Of a stretch of DNA of 64,000 nt, positions 9,738 through 19,432 are shown piece after piece. The notes beneath the pieces were generated by a model that saw only the letters and a program-made list of their open reading frames with translations, ran no database searches and was not told the origin of the DNA. The DNA comes from Mycolicibacterium phocaicum (GTDB lineage: Bacteria > Actinomycetota > Actinomycetes > Mycobacteriales > Mycobacteriaceae), in NCBI RefSeq assembly GCF_010731115.1, contig NZ_AP022616.1, positions 3,658,001 through 3,722,000 of the forward strand, given 5' to 3'. A program made the translations under genes and the position numbers. How positions within the stretch are numbered: the stretch's first letter is position 1; every line of letters starts with the position of its first letter.

Positions 9738-11756
9738 ATGCCGATCATCACCTCGGAACTCGTCGCACTCGACGTCGACGCCGGTCCCGACAAGCAGAAT
9801 GTGATCGAACTACTGGCCGCCCGGATGGCCGAAACGGGCCGTGCCACCAACGGAGACGGACTCGTCGAGGCCGCCCTGGCGCGTGAATCCCAGTCGGCCA
9901 CCGGGCTTCCCGGCGGCATCGCGATCCCGCACTGCCGATCGCCCCATGTCGACGAACCGACCATCGGCTTCGCCCGCCTGGCGCCCGCGGTCCCGTTCGG
10001 CGCCCCCGACGGTCCCGCCGACCTCGCGTTCCTCATCGCCGCACCGGAATCCGGCGGCGCCGAGCACATGAAGCTGCTGTCGAGCCTGGCCCGGGCCCTG
10101 GTCCGCAAGGATTTCGTCGAACAGCTGCGTGCCGCGGGCACCGCCGATGAAGTGGTCGCACTCGTCGAGGGTGTGGTCAGCCCGGTACCGGCAGCCACGG
10201 CCGCATCCGCGACGCCGGCTCCGGTCGCTCCCGCCGCCGAGCCCGCACCCAAGGCCTCGATCATCGCGATCACGGCGTGCCCCACCGGAATTGCCCACAC
10301 ATACATGGCCGCCGACGCCCTGAAACTGGCCGCCGACCGCGCCGGTGTGCATTTCACCGTCGAAACCCAGGGCTCGTCCGGCTCCACCCCGTTGTCGGCC
10401 GAGACCATCGCCGCCGCCGACGCCGTCATCTTCGCCACCGATGTCGGGGTCAAGGACAAGCAGCGCTTCGTCGGCAAGCCCGTCATCGCCTCCGGGGTCA
10501 AGCGGGCCATCAACGAACCCGACACCATGATCGCCGAAGCCGTTGCGGCGGCGAAGGATCCGCAGGCCGCCCGAGTCCAGGGCGACGCCGCGGCGCCCGC
10601 CACCGAGAACCGCGGCGGGCTGGGCTGGGGCACCCGACTGCGCCAGATCCTGCTGACGGGCGTCAGCTACATGATCCCGTTCGTGGCGGCCGGCGGCCTG
10701 CTGATCGCGCTGGGCTTCCTGTTCGGGGGCTACGAGATCGCCAACAAGCCTGCCGGACAATCGGATTCGCTCGCGCACATCATCGCGACCACCAACTCGC
10801 TGACCAACCTGCCCGCGGGCGGCCTGATGCAGTACCTCGGCGCGGTGCTGTTCACCCTGGGCGGGCTGGCCTTCGGCTTCCTCGTCCCGGCGCTCGCCGG
10901 GTACATCTCCTTCGCCATCGCCGACCGCCCCGGCATCGCACCGGGTTTCACCGCGGGCGCGGTGGCCGTCACCGTCGGCGGCGGATTCATCGGTGGCATC
11001 GTCGGCGGCCTCATCGCCGGCTTCGCCGCACTGTGGATCGCGTCGTTCAAGGTGCCCCAGTGGTTCCGCGGCCTCATGCCGGTGGTGGTGATCCCGCTCG
11101 GCGCCTCGCTGATCGTCGGCCTGTCGATGTTCCTGCTGCTGGGCCGTCCGCTGGCGGCCGTCACCTCGGGTCTGACCCATTGGCTCGGCAGCATGTCCGG
11201 CAGTTCGCTGATCCTGCTCGGCGTCATCCTGGGCCTCATGATGTGCTTCGACCTGGGCGGACCGGTCAACAAGGCCGCTTACTCCTTCGCCGCCGCCGGG
11301 CTCAACATCACCGACGTCGCATCGCTGCGGATCATGGCCGCCGTCATGGCGGCCGGCATGGTGCCGCCGCTGGCCATGGCGTTGGCCTCCGCCCTCCGGC
11401 CCCGCCTGTTCACCGAACCCGAACGCGAGAACGGCCGGGCCGCATGGCTTCTCGGCGCCTGCTTCATCAGTGAGGGCGCCATCCCGTTCGCCGCCGCCGA
11501 CCCGCTGCGCGTCATCCCGTCGATGATGTTCGGCGGCGCCGTCACCGGCGCCATGGTGATGGCGTTCGACGTGACGTCCAAGGCACCGCACGGCGGCATC
11601 TTCGTCTTCTTCGCCATCGGAAACCTCATCTGGTTCGTGGTGGCAGTGCTCGTCGGCGCCGTCTGCAGTGCAGTTGCGGTCATCGCCGCCAAGAGCGCCG
11701 GCAGGTCGCTTCCGCCGGTCGACACGACCGCGGCCCTGCAGCCCGCCGCCAGCTGA
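9738..11756 (+). CDS. fruA: PTS fructose permease EIIABC
   Basis: Membrane-embedded fructose-specific Enzyme II that imports fructose and phosphorylates it to fructose-1-phosphate. The 672 residues carry three fused domains. EIIA (about 1-150) has the active-site His in GIAIPHCRSPH. EIIB (about 170-270) has the phospho-Cys in ITACPTGIAHTYMAA. The hydrophobic EIIC channel (about 295-655) begins with LRQILLTGVSYMIPF and contains GGPVNKAAY and ISEGAIPFAAADP. AAAGGA lies 8 bp upstream of the ATG. The phosphate reaches EIIA from PtsI via the HPr encoded next. Confidence 0.95.
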   Translation: MPIITSELVALDVDAGPDKQNVIELLAARMAETGRATNGDGLVEAALARESQSATGLPGGIAIPHCRSPHVDEPTIGFARLAPAVPFGAPDGPADLAFLIAAPESGGAEHMKLLSSLARALVRKDFVEQLRAAGTADEVVALVEGVVSPVPAATAASATPAPVAPAAEPAPKASIIAITACPTGIAHTYMAADALKLAADRAGVHFTVETQGSSGSTPLSAETIAAADAVIFATDVGVKDKQRFVGKPVIASGVKRAINEPDTMIAEAVAAAKDPQAARVQGDAAAPATENRGGLGWGTRLRQILLTGVSYMIPFVAAGGLLIALGFLFGGYEIANKPAGQSDSLAHIIATTNSLTNLPAGGLMQYLGAVLFTLGGLAFGFLVPALAGYISFAIADRPGIAPGFTAGAVAVTVGGGFIGGIVGGLIAGFAALWIASFKVPQWFRGLMPVVVIPLGASLIVGLSMFLLLGRPLAAVTSGLTHWLGSMSGSSLILLGVILGLMMCFDLGGPVNKAAYSFAAAGLNITDVASLRIMAAVMAAGMVPPLAMALASALRPRLFTEPERENGRAAWLLGACFISEGAIPFAAADPLRVIPSMMFGGAVTGAMVMAFDVTSKAPHGGIFVFFAIGNLIWFVVAVLVGAVCSAVAVIAAKSAGRSLPPVDTTAALQPAAS

Positions 11757-11800
11757 AACTTCCCGATCAAGGAACCAACCCAACAACACAAGGAGAAGCC

Positions 11801-12058
11801 ATGCCCAGCAAGACCGTCACCGTCGGATCCGCCGTCGGCCTGCATGCCCGTCCGGCAGCCGTCATCTCCGAGGCCGTCATCAATTCCGGAGCGCAGGTCA
11901 CCCTGGCGGTCGACGGCGGGGAACCCGTGGACGCCGGCTCGGCCCTGATGATCATGACGCTCGGCGCAGGCAACGGAGCGCAGGTGACGGTGGCGTCCGA
12001 CGACGAAACCGCCGTGGCGACCATCGCGGACCTGGTGTCGCAGGACCTCGACGCCTGA
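11801..12058 (+). CDS. ptsH: Phosphocarrier protein HPr
   Basis: An 85-residue HPr that relays phosphate from Enzyme I to fructose EIIA. The active-site His sits in AVGLHARPAAV near residue 15, and the hydrophobic patch SALMIMTLGAG is typical. The region expected to hold the regulatory Ser of Firmicute HPr reads AGSALMI here, so Ser is present in the equivalent stretch, but HPr kinase regulation is not established in mycobacteria. AAGGAGAAG precedes the ATG. It is the last gene of the fru operon. Confidence 0.95.
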   Translation: MPSKTVTVGSAVGLHARPAAVISEAVINSGAQVTLAVDGGEPVDAGSALMIMTLGAGNGAQVTVASDDETAVATIADLVSQDLDA

Positions 12059-12251
12059 CGCGCGTCGCTCGGGGTCGCTCCCGGCAGCCACAGAAAGCGC
12101 ACAGAGCCCCCGCTACGCACCACTAGTATGAATTCGTGCTAGATGCGTACGGGGAGGGCATCGCGGAACACGGCGGTGTCGTAGCGGGGAAAATGTCACG
12201 GGGGACTCGGAACATCACGAGCGGCCGTCCCCATGGTGGGGGCGGTAGCTC

Positions 12252-13598
12252 GTGCGCCGTCTAGCCGCCCTGGCTGCGGCGCTGCTGCTGGCTGTCGCCA
12301 GCGCACCGCCCGCGATGGCCATCGAACCGCCGGCCATCGACCCCGGCGCCGTCCCGCCCGACGACACCGGCCCCGATCAGCCGATGGAGCAGCGCAAGAT
12401 CTGCTCCGCGCCGACCGTGCTGCCGAACACCAACTTCGCCGACAAGCCCTGGGCGGCCGACTATCTGCACCTCGCCGAGGCGCAGAAGTTCGCCACCGGA
12501 GCGGGCGTCACCGTCGCCGTCATCGACACCGGTGTGAACGCCTCGCCGCGGGTTCCGGCCGAGCCCGGCGGCGATTTCGTCGACAAGGGCGGCAACGGCC
12601 TGTCGGACTGCGACGCCCACGGCACGCTGACCGCGTCGATCATCGCCGGCCGCCCGGCGCCGACGGACGCGTTCGTCGGCGTCGCCCCCGAAGCCCGCAT
12701 CCTGTCGCTGCGCCAGACTTCCGAGGCGTTCCAGCCCAAGGACTCCCGCAGTGACCCCAATGACCCGAACACCACGCAGACCGCCGGGTCGCTGCGCAGC
12801 CTGGCCCGCGCCATCGTGCACGCCGCGAACCTCGGCGCCCAGGTCATCAACATCTCGGAAGCCGCCTGCTACAAGGTGACCCGGGCCATCAACGAGACCA
12901 CCGTCGGGTCGGCCATCGCGTATGCGGTCAACGTCAAGAACGCCGTGGTGGTCGTCGCGGCCGGCAACACCGGCCAGGACTGCAGCCAGAACCCGCCGCC
13001 GGACGCCGCCGTGCCGTCGGACCCGCGGGGCTGGAAGCAGGTGCAGACCATCGTCTCGCCCGCCTGGTACTCGCCGCTGGTGCTGACCGTCGGCGGCATC
13101 GGACCGCAGGGCCAGCCGAGCAACTTCTCGATGTCCGGCCCCTGGGTCGGCGCGGCCGCGCCCGCCGAAGGCGACACCGCGCTGGGCTACGACGGCAATC
13201 CCGTCAACGCGCTGACCGGCCAAGACGGCCCGATCCCGATCAACGGCACGTCGTTCGCGGCCGCGTACGTCTCGGGCCTGGCGGCACTGCTGCGGCAGCG
13301 GTTCCCCGACCTGACGGCCGCGCAGATCGTCACCCGCATCACCGCGACGGCGCGGCATCCCGGTGGGGGAGTGGACAACTACGTCGGCGCCGGTGTCATC
13401 GACCCGGTGGCGGCGCTGACCTGGGATGTTCCCGCCGGCCCCAAGCAGGCGCCCTACCAGGTCAAGAGCATTCCGCCGCCGGTGTACATCCCGCCGCCCG
13501 ACCGCGGACCCATCACCATGGTCGTCGTGGCCGGTGCCGCGCTGATCGTGCTGCTCGGCCTGGGCGCGGTGACCCGCCGTGCGCTGAGGCGCCGATGA
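12252..13598 (+). CDS. mycP1: ESX-1 mycosin, membrane-anchored subtilisin-like protease
   Basis: MycP1, a periplasm-facing serine protease that stabilises the ESX-1 membrane complex and in M. tuberculosis cleaves EspB. It is 448 residues (M. tuberculosis 446). It has an N-terminal signal peptide ending near AMA (residue 23), then the subtilase triad Asp92 (VIDTGVN), His123 (DAHGT) and Ser334 (NGTSFAAAYV). A proline-rich linker leads to a single C-terminal transmembrane helix and basic tail. The start is GTG, preceded by a GGGGGCGG tract. The stop overlaps the eccE1 start (ATGA). It heads the plus-strand arm mycP1-eccE1-espB-espL. Confidence 0.96.
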   Translation: MRRLAALAAALLLAVASAPPAMAIEPPAIDPGAVPPDDTGPDQPMEQRKICSAPTVLPNTNFADKPWAADYLHLAEAQKFATGAGVTVAVIDTGVNASPRVPAEPGGDFVDKGGNGLSDCDAHGTLTASIIAGRPAPTDAFVGVAPEARILSLRQTSEAFQPKDSRSDPNDPNTTQTAGSLRSLARAIVHAANLGAQVINISEAACYKVTRAINETTVGSAIAYAVNVKNAVVVVAAGNTGQDCSQNPPPDAAVPSDPRGWKQVQTIVSPAWYSPLVLTVGGIGPQGQPSNFSMSGPWVGAAAPAEGDTALGYDGNPVNALTGQDGPIPINGTSFAAAYVSGLAALLRQRFPDLTAAQIVTRITATARHPGGGVDNYVGAGVIDPVAALTWDVPAGPKQAPYQVKSIPPPVYIPPPDRGPITMVVVAGAALIVLLGLGAVTRRALRRR

Positions 13599-14980
13599 GG
13601 CACTTCGGGCTCCGCTTCACCACGGGGCACCTGCTGTGGGCGGCCACGCTGGTGCCGGCCGTCGTGCTGCTGTGCATGCATTTCAACCTGCTGTGGCTCG
13701 GCATCACGCTCGGTGTCCTGATCGCGCTGTTCTCGGTCCTCGCCATCCGCGGACGGCGGCTGACGGGCTGGATCGCCGCGATGTTCGCCTGGCGGCGCCG
13801 GCACAAGGTTGCCCCACCGGCGCCCTCGGAGCCGGCCGTCGGAGCGACCGTCATGCCCGGCGACCACGTCGCGGTGCGCTGGCTGGGTGACCACCTGATC
13901 TCGGTGGTCGAACTGGTGCCGCGCTCGTTCACCCCCACGGTGATCGTCAACGGCGAGGCATTCACCGACGACAACCTCGACACCCGACTGGTGGAGCAGT
14001 TACTCGCGGCACACGGACCGGACCTCGAGGCGGACATCGTCTCGGCCGGCTACCGCGTCGGAAAGACCGCCCCGTCGAGCGTCGTCGCGCTGTACGAGCA
14101 GGTGGTCGGCCCCTACGCCGCCCCGGCCAATCGGCGGACCTGGATCGTGTTGCGCGCCAACCCCGACGAGACCCGCCGGTCGGCCCTGCGCCGCGGCACC
14201 GGGATCTCCGGCCTGGCCAGCTACCTGGTGGCGACCACCACCCGCATCGCCGACCAGTTGGCCAGCCACGGCATCGACGCCCGCCCCGCCCGCAGCTTCG
14301 AGGAGTACGACCGCGCGACCGCGATCAGCTTCGAGCGCGAGACATGGTCAACCATCAAGGGCCGCAGCACATTTACCGCGGCCTACTCGGCACCCGGCGG
14401 CCCCAACATGTGGTGGTCGGCCCGCGCCGACCACACGATCACCAGGGTCCGGGTGAAGCCGGGACACGCGCCGACGGCGACCGTGCTGCTGACGACGCTG
14501 GCCACGCCGACGACACCCCGCGGCTTCTCGTGTCTGTTCGGTGGGCAGCGCGCCGCGCTCGAGGGGCTGAGCCCGATCACCGACCGGCACTACGAGCTGC
14601 CGATCGGCTCGGCCGGCGTGCTGGTGGGGGAGACGGCCGACCGGTACCCGGTCTACATGCCGTTCGACAACGTGGACTCCACGATCAACCTGGGCGACGC
14701 GCACGTGTTCACGCAGTTCGTCGTCCGCTCGGCGGCTGCGGGCGCCGTCGTCACCTTGGCGCCGCAGTTCAAGGAATTTGCGGGGTTCATCAACGCCCGG
14801 ATCGGGAATGTTCCGAAGGTGGTGTGGCCCAACGCCACCACCTATCTGGGTCCACACCCGGGTATTTCACGAATTCTGTTGCGCCACAACTTTATCGACA
14901 CGCCTCGCCACCGTCAGCTGCCCATCCAGCTGATCAACCCGCGCGAGGAGAGCCGGTTCCAGATGGCGCTGGAGAAGTAA
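13595..14980 (+). CDS. eccE1: ESX-1 membrane component EccE
   Basis: EccE1, the peripheral membrane-complex subunit of the type VII secretion channel. Length 461 residues, as in M. tuberculosis (462). Two closely spaced N-terminal hydrophobic helices (about residues 9-28 and 30-50) are followed by a basic RGRRLTG segment and a long soluble domain. Assignment rests on size, topology and position directly after mycP1, which it overlaps by 4 nt. It is followed 14 bp later by espB. Confidence 0.95.
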   Translation: MRHFGLRFTTGHLLWAATLVPAVVLLCMHFNLLWLGITLGVLIALFSVLAIRGRRLTGWIAAMFAWRRRHKVAPPAPSEPAVGATVMPGDHVAVRWLGDHLISVVELVPRSFTPTVIVNGEAFTDDNLDTRLVEQLLAAHGPDLEADIVSAGYRVGKTAPSSVVALYEQVVGPYAAPANRRTWIVLRANPDETRRSALRRGTGISGLASYLVATTTRIADQLASHGIDARPARSFEEYDRATAISFERETWSTIKGRSTFTAAYSAPGGPNMWWSARADHTITRVRVKPGHAPTATVLLTTLATPTTPRGFSCLFGGQRAALEGLSPITDRHYELPIGSAGVLVGETADRYPVYMPFDNVDSTINLGDAHVFTQFVVRSAAAGAVVTLAPQFKEFAGFINARIGNVPKVVWPNATTYLGPHPGISRILLRHNFIDTPRHRQLPIQLINPREESRFQMALEK

Positions 14981-14994
14981 GGGGGAGCAAGTAG

Positions 14995-16560
14995 ATGGCT
15001 GGAAAACTGAAAGTCTCCTCGGAGACGCTGAACGCAAAGGCCGCTGAAGTCGACGTGGACCTGCCGACTTTGCCGCCGGCGCCCAAAGCGCCATGTGAGT
15101 TGGCAATCGCGCAAGAGGCCACCGGTTTCCTCATGAACAACCTGCAGCAGCTCGACGCTGCACTCAAGGCTGGGCGAGCTCAGAATCGGCGACTGGCCGC
15201 CTGCCTGCGGGCGGCTGCCGCGGCCTACGACGCCGCCGACGCGGCCGGGAAATCCGGCATCGACGCCACCAAGCTGGGCGCCGGCGGGGGTGCACCGATC
15301 ACCCCCAACCTGCCGCCGGCTCCGGCCCCCGCTGACCCGGTCGGCAGCTTGCCCTGGATGCTCGAATCGCTTGGCGGAGCCGAATCGCATCCCAGTAATC
15401 CCGGCATGGACTGGGAGGTGGCCGCCAAGGAGATCAACGGCGGCGACCAAGGGGCCTCGATGATCGAGTTCGGCGCGAAAATGACCGCAGTGGCAGCGAA
15501 ACTGGCCGAACTGAACAGCAAGTTCAATATGTCCGGCGTCGAGTGGGAAGGCGACGCCGCCGAAGCCGCAGAAAATGCGCTCAAGGATTATTCGACCTGG
15601 TTGACGGCGATGACCGCGGCAGCAAACAACCTGGCCGTCCAGGCCATCGAACTATCCACGATCCATGGCGGCAGGCGACCTGAGCACCCCAGCATGCAGG
15701 ACGTGGCGGACTACGAGAACGCCAGCGTGCTCGCGACGGTGGGTCAGGCGGCATACGACTTCTTCACCGGCCACGCGACCAAGCAGCAGGAATCCGACAC
15801 TGTGCGGGCCAGGTACGCCCAACAGGCGACCATTCGTTCTCTCGTCACACCGCCACCACCCAACTTCGGGTCGACCGCGTGGCCCGCCGTAAAGCCTGGG
15901 GATGTGGCGAAGAAAGACGGCAATGGCACGGGCACGCCCCAAGCGCCTGGCGGGGGCAGCCCGTCCGGCGGCGGCGGTGGGACGCCGAGCGGTGGAGCGC
16001 CGTCGATGCCGGAATCGCCGAGCGTCAGCCCAGCCAGCGCCGGTGCCCAGAAGCCCGAGGGCGGCGGATCACCTTCTGGCGGTTCACCTTCCGGCGGCGG
16101 CTCACCGTCAGGCGGATCCGGACAGGGTTCACCGAGCGGCGGGATGCCCGGCGGCTTGGGCGGCGACAAGCCCGAGATGCCGAGCCTGCCCGACGGCCCG
16201 AGCGTGAGCCCGGCCTCCGCCGGCGGCGGCGCGGGCGGGGGATCCGGCGGCGGTGGCGGTGGACTGGGCGGCCAGCCCATGCAGCCGGCGGCCGTCGCAC
16301 CCGCGTTGGGTTCAGCCGGCGGTGCGGCAGCAGGCGGCGCGAGCCAGGCTGCGGGTCGTCCCCCTGTCGGCGGCGGTATGGGCGGCGGCATGGGCGGCAT
16401 GGGCCACGGCGCCGGCGGCCGCGAAGGCGGCAAGGAGAAGAAGCGCAACGCGAATCTTTCTCCCGACGAGGTCCTGTACAAGGAGGACCGCGCGTTCACG
16501 GACGGCGTCATCGGGCACCGGCGCCGCACCAAGATCGATGACAAGAAGGACAACAAATGA
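14995..16560 (+). CDS. espB: ESX-1 secreted protein EspB
   Basis: EspB, a secreted ESX-1 substrate with a PE/PPE-like helical fold in one chain; in M. tuberculosis it oligomerises into rings. The 521 residues contain the bipartite secretion signal of this fold: Tyr78-x3-Asp (YDAAD) and Trp184-x-Gly (WEG). The first 280 residues are helical and alanine-rich. The rest, about residues 300-475, is a low-complexity Gly/Ser/Pro region with repeated SPSGG units and two copies of SVSPASAG, ending in a short basic tail. In M. tuberculosis the C-terminal part is removed by MycP1. Its stop overlaps the espL start (ATGA). Confidence 0.93.
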   Translation: MAGKLKVSSETLNAKAAEVDVDLPTLPPAPKAPCELAIAQEATGFLMNNLQQLDAALKAGRAQNRRLAACLRAAAAAYDAADAAGKSGIDATKLGAGGGAPITPNLPPAPAPADPVGSLPWMLESLGGAESHPSNPGMDWEVAAKEINGGDQGASMIEFGAKMTAVAAKLAELNSKFNMSGVEWEGDAAEAAENALKDYSTWLTAMTAAANNLAVQAIELSTIHGGRRPEHPSMQDVADYENASVLATVGQAAYDFFTGHATKQQESDTVRARYAQQATIRSLVTPPPPNFGSTAWPAVKPGDVAKKDGNGTGTPQAPGGGSPSGGGGGTPSGGAPSMPESPSVSPASAGAQKPEGGGSPSGGSPSGGGSPSGGSGQGSPSGGMPGGLGGDKPEMPSLPDGPSVSPASAGGGAGGGSGGGGGGLGGQPMQPAAVAPALGSAGGAAAGGASQAAGRPPVGGGMGGGMGGMGHGAGGREGGKEKKRNANLSPDEVLYKEDRAFTDGVIGHRRRTKIDDKKDNK

Positions 16561-16895
16561 TCGAGATGCATCCCGAGGTCGCTGCGGTTCTCCAGCAGGC
16601 CCAGCGCCTGCAGTCGGTCATGGACGAGCAGCTCGCCAAGATGAACACCGAGTCGTTCACCGCGACCGACGAAGCCAAGACCGTCGAGGTCACCCTCAAC
16701 GGGCACCACTGGCTGACGGATCTGTTCATCGAGGACGGCCTGCTCCGCCTCGGCGCGGACACCGTGGAAGCCCGGATCAACGAGGCCCTGGGTAACGCGA
16801 CCGCGAAGGCCACCGAGTCCATTGACGCCGACCGGGCCCGTCTCAACGAGCTGGTCGCCGAGATCACGGCCAGTAATCCGCCCGCGCAGCCGTAG
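16557..16895 (+). CDS. espL: EspL, YbaB/EbfC-like ESX-1 accessory protein
   Basis: A 112-residue homologue of EspL (Rv3880c, 115 residues), which belongs to the YbaB/EbfC nucleoid-associated-protein fold. In M. tuberculosis and M. marinum it is needed for stability or secretion of ESX-1 Esp substrates. The first helix MHPEVAAVLQQAQRLQSVMDEQLAKM, then VEVTLNGHHWLTDLFIEDGLL and a long C-terminal helix, fit the fold. It overlaps espB by 4 nt and lies 10 bp before a lipoprotein gene, so the operon probably continues. Confidence 0.92.
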   Translation: MIEMHPEVAAVLQQAQRLQSVMDEQLAKMNTESFTATDEAKTVEVTLNGHHWLTDLFIEDGLLRLGADTVEARINEALGNATAKATESIDADRARLNELVAEITASNPPAQP

Positions 16896-16905
16896 CGGTC
16901 ACTGG

Positions 16906-18090
16906 ATGACGACCGCCAAACTGGCCGCGGCGACTGCGGCCGTTGCACTGCTGGCCGGCTGCACGACGGTGACGACCGGCGATGCGACAAAAGATCCGTC
17001 GTTCAAACCGGGTGACGCCATTGTCAGCCTGCTGAACCCGGGCAACTACCCGACGGCACCGAAGCCAGGGCCTGCGATGAAACCGGGAGCCGAGAGCGGC
17101 CGGATCATCGACGGCGAACGCATGGGCGAGTACGTCGTTGGGCCGTGGGAGGTTGATCCGCAGCTGCTGCACGTCGGCTTCATTTCGACCGGCTTGTTGT
17201 TCAGTGTCGTATCGCTCCTGTCGCCAGAGCTAGACCAACTGGCCCAACAGCATCACTTGATCTACGGATTCGGCTCTGGCCGCCACACGGACGCCAACGC
17301 CGACCACCTCCGCAAACTACAGAACACCGTTTTGCGCTTTCCAAATCCCGACGAAGCGGCTGCCGCAGCATCTGATCTCTACACCCAGCACCCGGGCATC
17401 CACGACCCCTCAACGAAACCCAACATTCCGGTACCTGGGCACCCGGAGTCGCGGATGCTCCAAACCACCATGCCGGACGGGACGTACGCCACTTCGATCA
17501 TTTCGCCGCATGGCCCATATGTCTTGATCCAAAGCGGCATGGCACAGGAAAGCGCCGACGTCTCCCTGCAATTGGCCCTCAAAGCGCTCGATATGCAGGC
17601 GCCCAGGATCGATGACTTCAAGCCAACTGATCCCAGCCAGTTCGCGACCATGCAGACCGATCCTGAAGGATTGCTCACGCGGACGGTGCCCACCAAGGAA
17701 CACAAGGGAAATCAAGGCTTGTGGGGGCCACGTGGCCTGCTTCATTTTGATGACGACCCGGTCCAAACCGCAGCGGCGTTGACGGCGGCCGGCGTAGACG
17801 TCATCTCGGTGCGCGGCGCCTACCTCTATCGAGCCAAGGACGCCGCGGCTGCGACGCAGCTGGCTCAGAAGTTGGCCCAGCCTGGCGGCAAAAACCCCAG
17901 TGAACCGGGCCCCGTCGTACCCGGCCTGCCCTCGGCCAAGTGCCGGGCGATCAATTATGCCGACGTGAAGGCGCTCGTCTACGACTGCGTCACGTCGTTC
18001 GACCGATGGGTGTATACGACGTCCTCGTTGCAGCCATTCGACGCCACACAACGAATGGCATCCCAATACCTGCTGCTGACTGCGAAATAG
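16906..18090 (+). CDS. ESX-1-locus lipoprotein, paralogue A (DUF7373-like)
   Basis: A 394-residue predicted lipoprotein of a mycobacterial family of unknown function (I recall it as DUF7373; to be verified). The signal peptide MTTAKLAAATAAVALLAGC ends in a lipobox with Cys19, so the protein should be acylated and held at the outer face of the membrane. The ATG at 16906 is chosen over the longer in-frame extension because it gives this signal peptide and follows espL by 10 bp. The N-terminal 60 and C-terminal 150 residues are nearly identical to the next gene while the middle differs, so the pair is a tandem duplication. A Cys pair near the end (SAKC, YDC) may form a disulfide. Confidence 0.8.
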   Translation: MTTAKLAAATAAVALLAGCTTVTTGDATKDPSFKPGDAIVSLLNPGNYPTAPKPGPAMKPGAESGRIIDGERMGEYVVGPWEVDPQLLHVGFISTGLLFSVVSLLSPELDQLAQQHHLIYGFGSGRHTDANADHLRKLQNTVLRFPNPDEAAAAASDLYTQHPGIHDPSTKPNIPVPGHPESRMLQTTMPDGTYATSIISPHGPYVLIQSGMAQESADVSLQLALKALDMQAPRIDDFKPTDPSQFATMQTDPEGLLTRTVPTKEHKGNQGLWGPRGLLHFDDDPVQTAAALTAAGVDVISVRGAYLYRAKDAAAATQLAQKLAQPGGKNPSEPGPVVPGLPSAKCRAINYADVKALVYDCVTSFDRWVYTTSSLQPFDATQRMASQYLLLTAK

Positions 18091-18228
18091 CGCCACCTCG
18101 GTTCAACGCGCTCCGACCACCGAGCCACGGCGACTGAGGCACTCAAACACTCGAATGCGTACAGTTCGCGGAGAGTAACTGCGCACTGCCTCGGCGTTGC
18201 GCAGTCCGGGGAGACGATGGGGAGCGTC

Positions 18229-19422
18229 ATGAAGATCGCCAGGTTGACCGCAGCGACTGCCGCAGTGTCAGTGCTGGCGGGCTGCACAACGGTGACGACG
18301 GGTGACGCGGCCAAAGACCCGTCATTCAAGTCAGGCGACGCCATCGTGAGCCTCCTCAATCCCGGAAACTATCCGACGGCACCCAAGCCCGGGCCCGCGA
18401 TGAAACCAGGCGCCGAATCTGGACGCCTCATCGATGCCGAACGGCTCGGCGAATTCGTCGTCGGACCGTGGGAAGTGGATCCCACCCTGATCAGCATCGG
18501 GGTGAACGTGACGGGCCTGTTTCTCGATGCCGACCGTCTGAACAGCGTCGAACCCGGTCCCATGAAGCAGATCGCGAAAGATCATCAACTGATCAATGGG
18601 TTCGGTTCCGGTCGCGGAACCAACCGCGGCGCGGATCACGACAACCAATTGGTGATTCTGGTGCTGCGCTTCCCAACTGCTGACTTGGCCAACGATGCCG
18701 CCCGCCAATTCTCAGAGCAGGCGCCGGTCATCGATCGGGCCGCACCCAATCAACCGATACCAATTCCCGGACACCCGGAAGCGCTCGCTCATGAGTCCAC
18801 AACAGCAGACCGTAGTTTCACGGTCAGTGCGTATACGCCGCACGGGCCATACGTGCTCTATCAATACGCGTTGAGTGACGTAAACGTCGACACCGCAACA
18901 CAGTTCGTTGCCAAGGCGTTGGACCTGCAGACTTCGCGCATCGACAAGTTCCAGCCAACCGATCCAGCACAGTTCGCCACCATGCAGACCGATCCTGAAG
19001 GCCTGCTCAGCCGGACGGTTCCCACGAAGGAACACACGGGCAATCAGGGCCTATGGGGGCCGCGCGGCATACTTCATTTCAGTGACGACCCACTGCAAAC
19101 GGGTACCGACCTGACGGCAGCCGGCGTAGACGTCGTTTCGGTACGCGGCACCCACATCTACCGTGCCAAGGACGCCGCGGCCGCGACGCAGCTCGCGCAG
19201 AAGTTCGCCGAGCCCGACGCTAAGAATCCCACCGAACCGGGCCCCGCCGTAGCCGGTCTCCCCTCCGCGAAGTGCCAGGCAACCGACGCCGCCGAGATAA
19301 AGGCGCGGGTCTACTCCTGCGCTGCAGCACTGGACCGGTGGGTCTATACCGCAGCATCGTTGCAACCATTCGACGCCACCCAGCGGATGGCCTCCCAATA
19401 TCTGCTGCTGACTGCGAAATAA
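18229..19422 (+). CDS. ESX-1-locus lipoprotein, paralogue B (DUF7373-like)
   Basis: Tandem paralogue of the preceding lipoprotein, 397 residues. The signal peptide MKIARLTAATAAVSVLAGC carries the lipobox Cys. A second in-frame ATG at 18217 would add MGSV; both have GGGGAG-like sites upstream, and 18229 gives the cleaner signal peptide. Shared blocks with paralogue A include GDAIVSLLNPGNYPTAPKPG, VVGPWEVDP, the TMQTDPEGLL region and TQLAQK. Residues about 75-230 are much more divergent. The 138-bp gap before it could hold a separate promoter. The gene ends 10 bp before the receptor kinase. Confidence 0.8.
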   Translation: MKIARLTAATAAVSVLAGCTTVTTGDAAKDPSFKSGDAIVSLLNPGNYPTAPKPGPAMKPGAESGRLIDAERLGEFVVGPWEVDPTLISIGVNVTGLFLDADRLNSVEPGPMKQIAKDHQLINGFGSGRGTNRGADHDNQLVILVLRFPTADLANDAARQFSEQAPVIDRAAPNQPIPIPGHPEALAHESTTADRSFTVSAYTPHGPYVLYQYALSDVNVDTATQFVAKALDLQTSRIDKFQPTDPAQFATMQTDPEGLLSRTVPTKEHTGNQGLWGPRGILHFSDDPLQTGTDLTAAGVDVVSVRGTHIYRAKDAAAATQLAQKFAEPDAKNPTEPGPAVAGLPSAKCQATDAAEIKARVYSCAAALDRWVYTAASLQPFDATQRMASQYLLLTAK

Positions 19423-19432
19423 TCGGACGACA

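Noticed and set aside
9810..11789. 659-residue minus-strand frame opposite fruA
   Set aside because: Low-complexity Gly/Asp/His-rich translation; the plus strand encodes an unambiguous EIIABC protein.
15950..16430. Possible CRISPR or tandem DNA repeat in the Gly/Ser/Pro-rich part of espB
   Set aside because: The repeats are short, irregular and in frame with a protein low-complexity region; no spacer structure.
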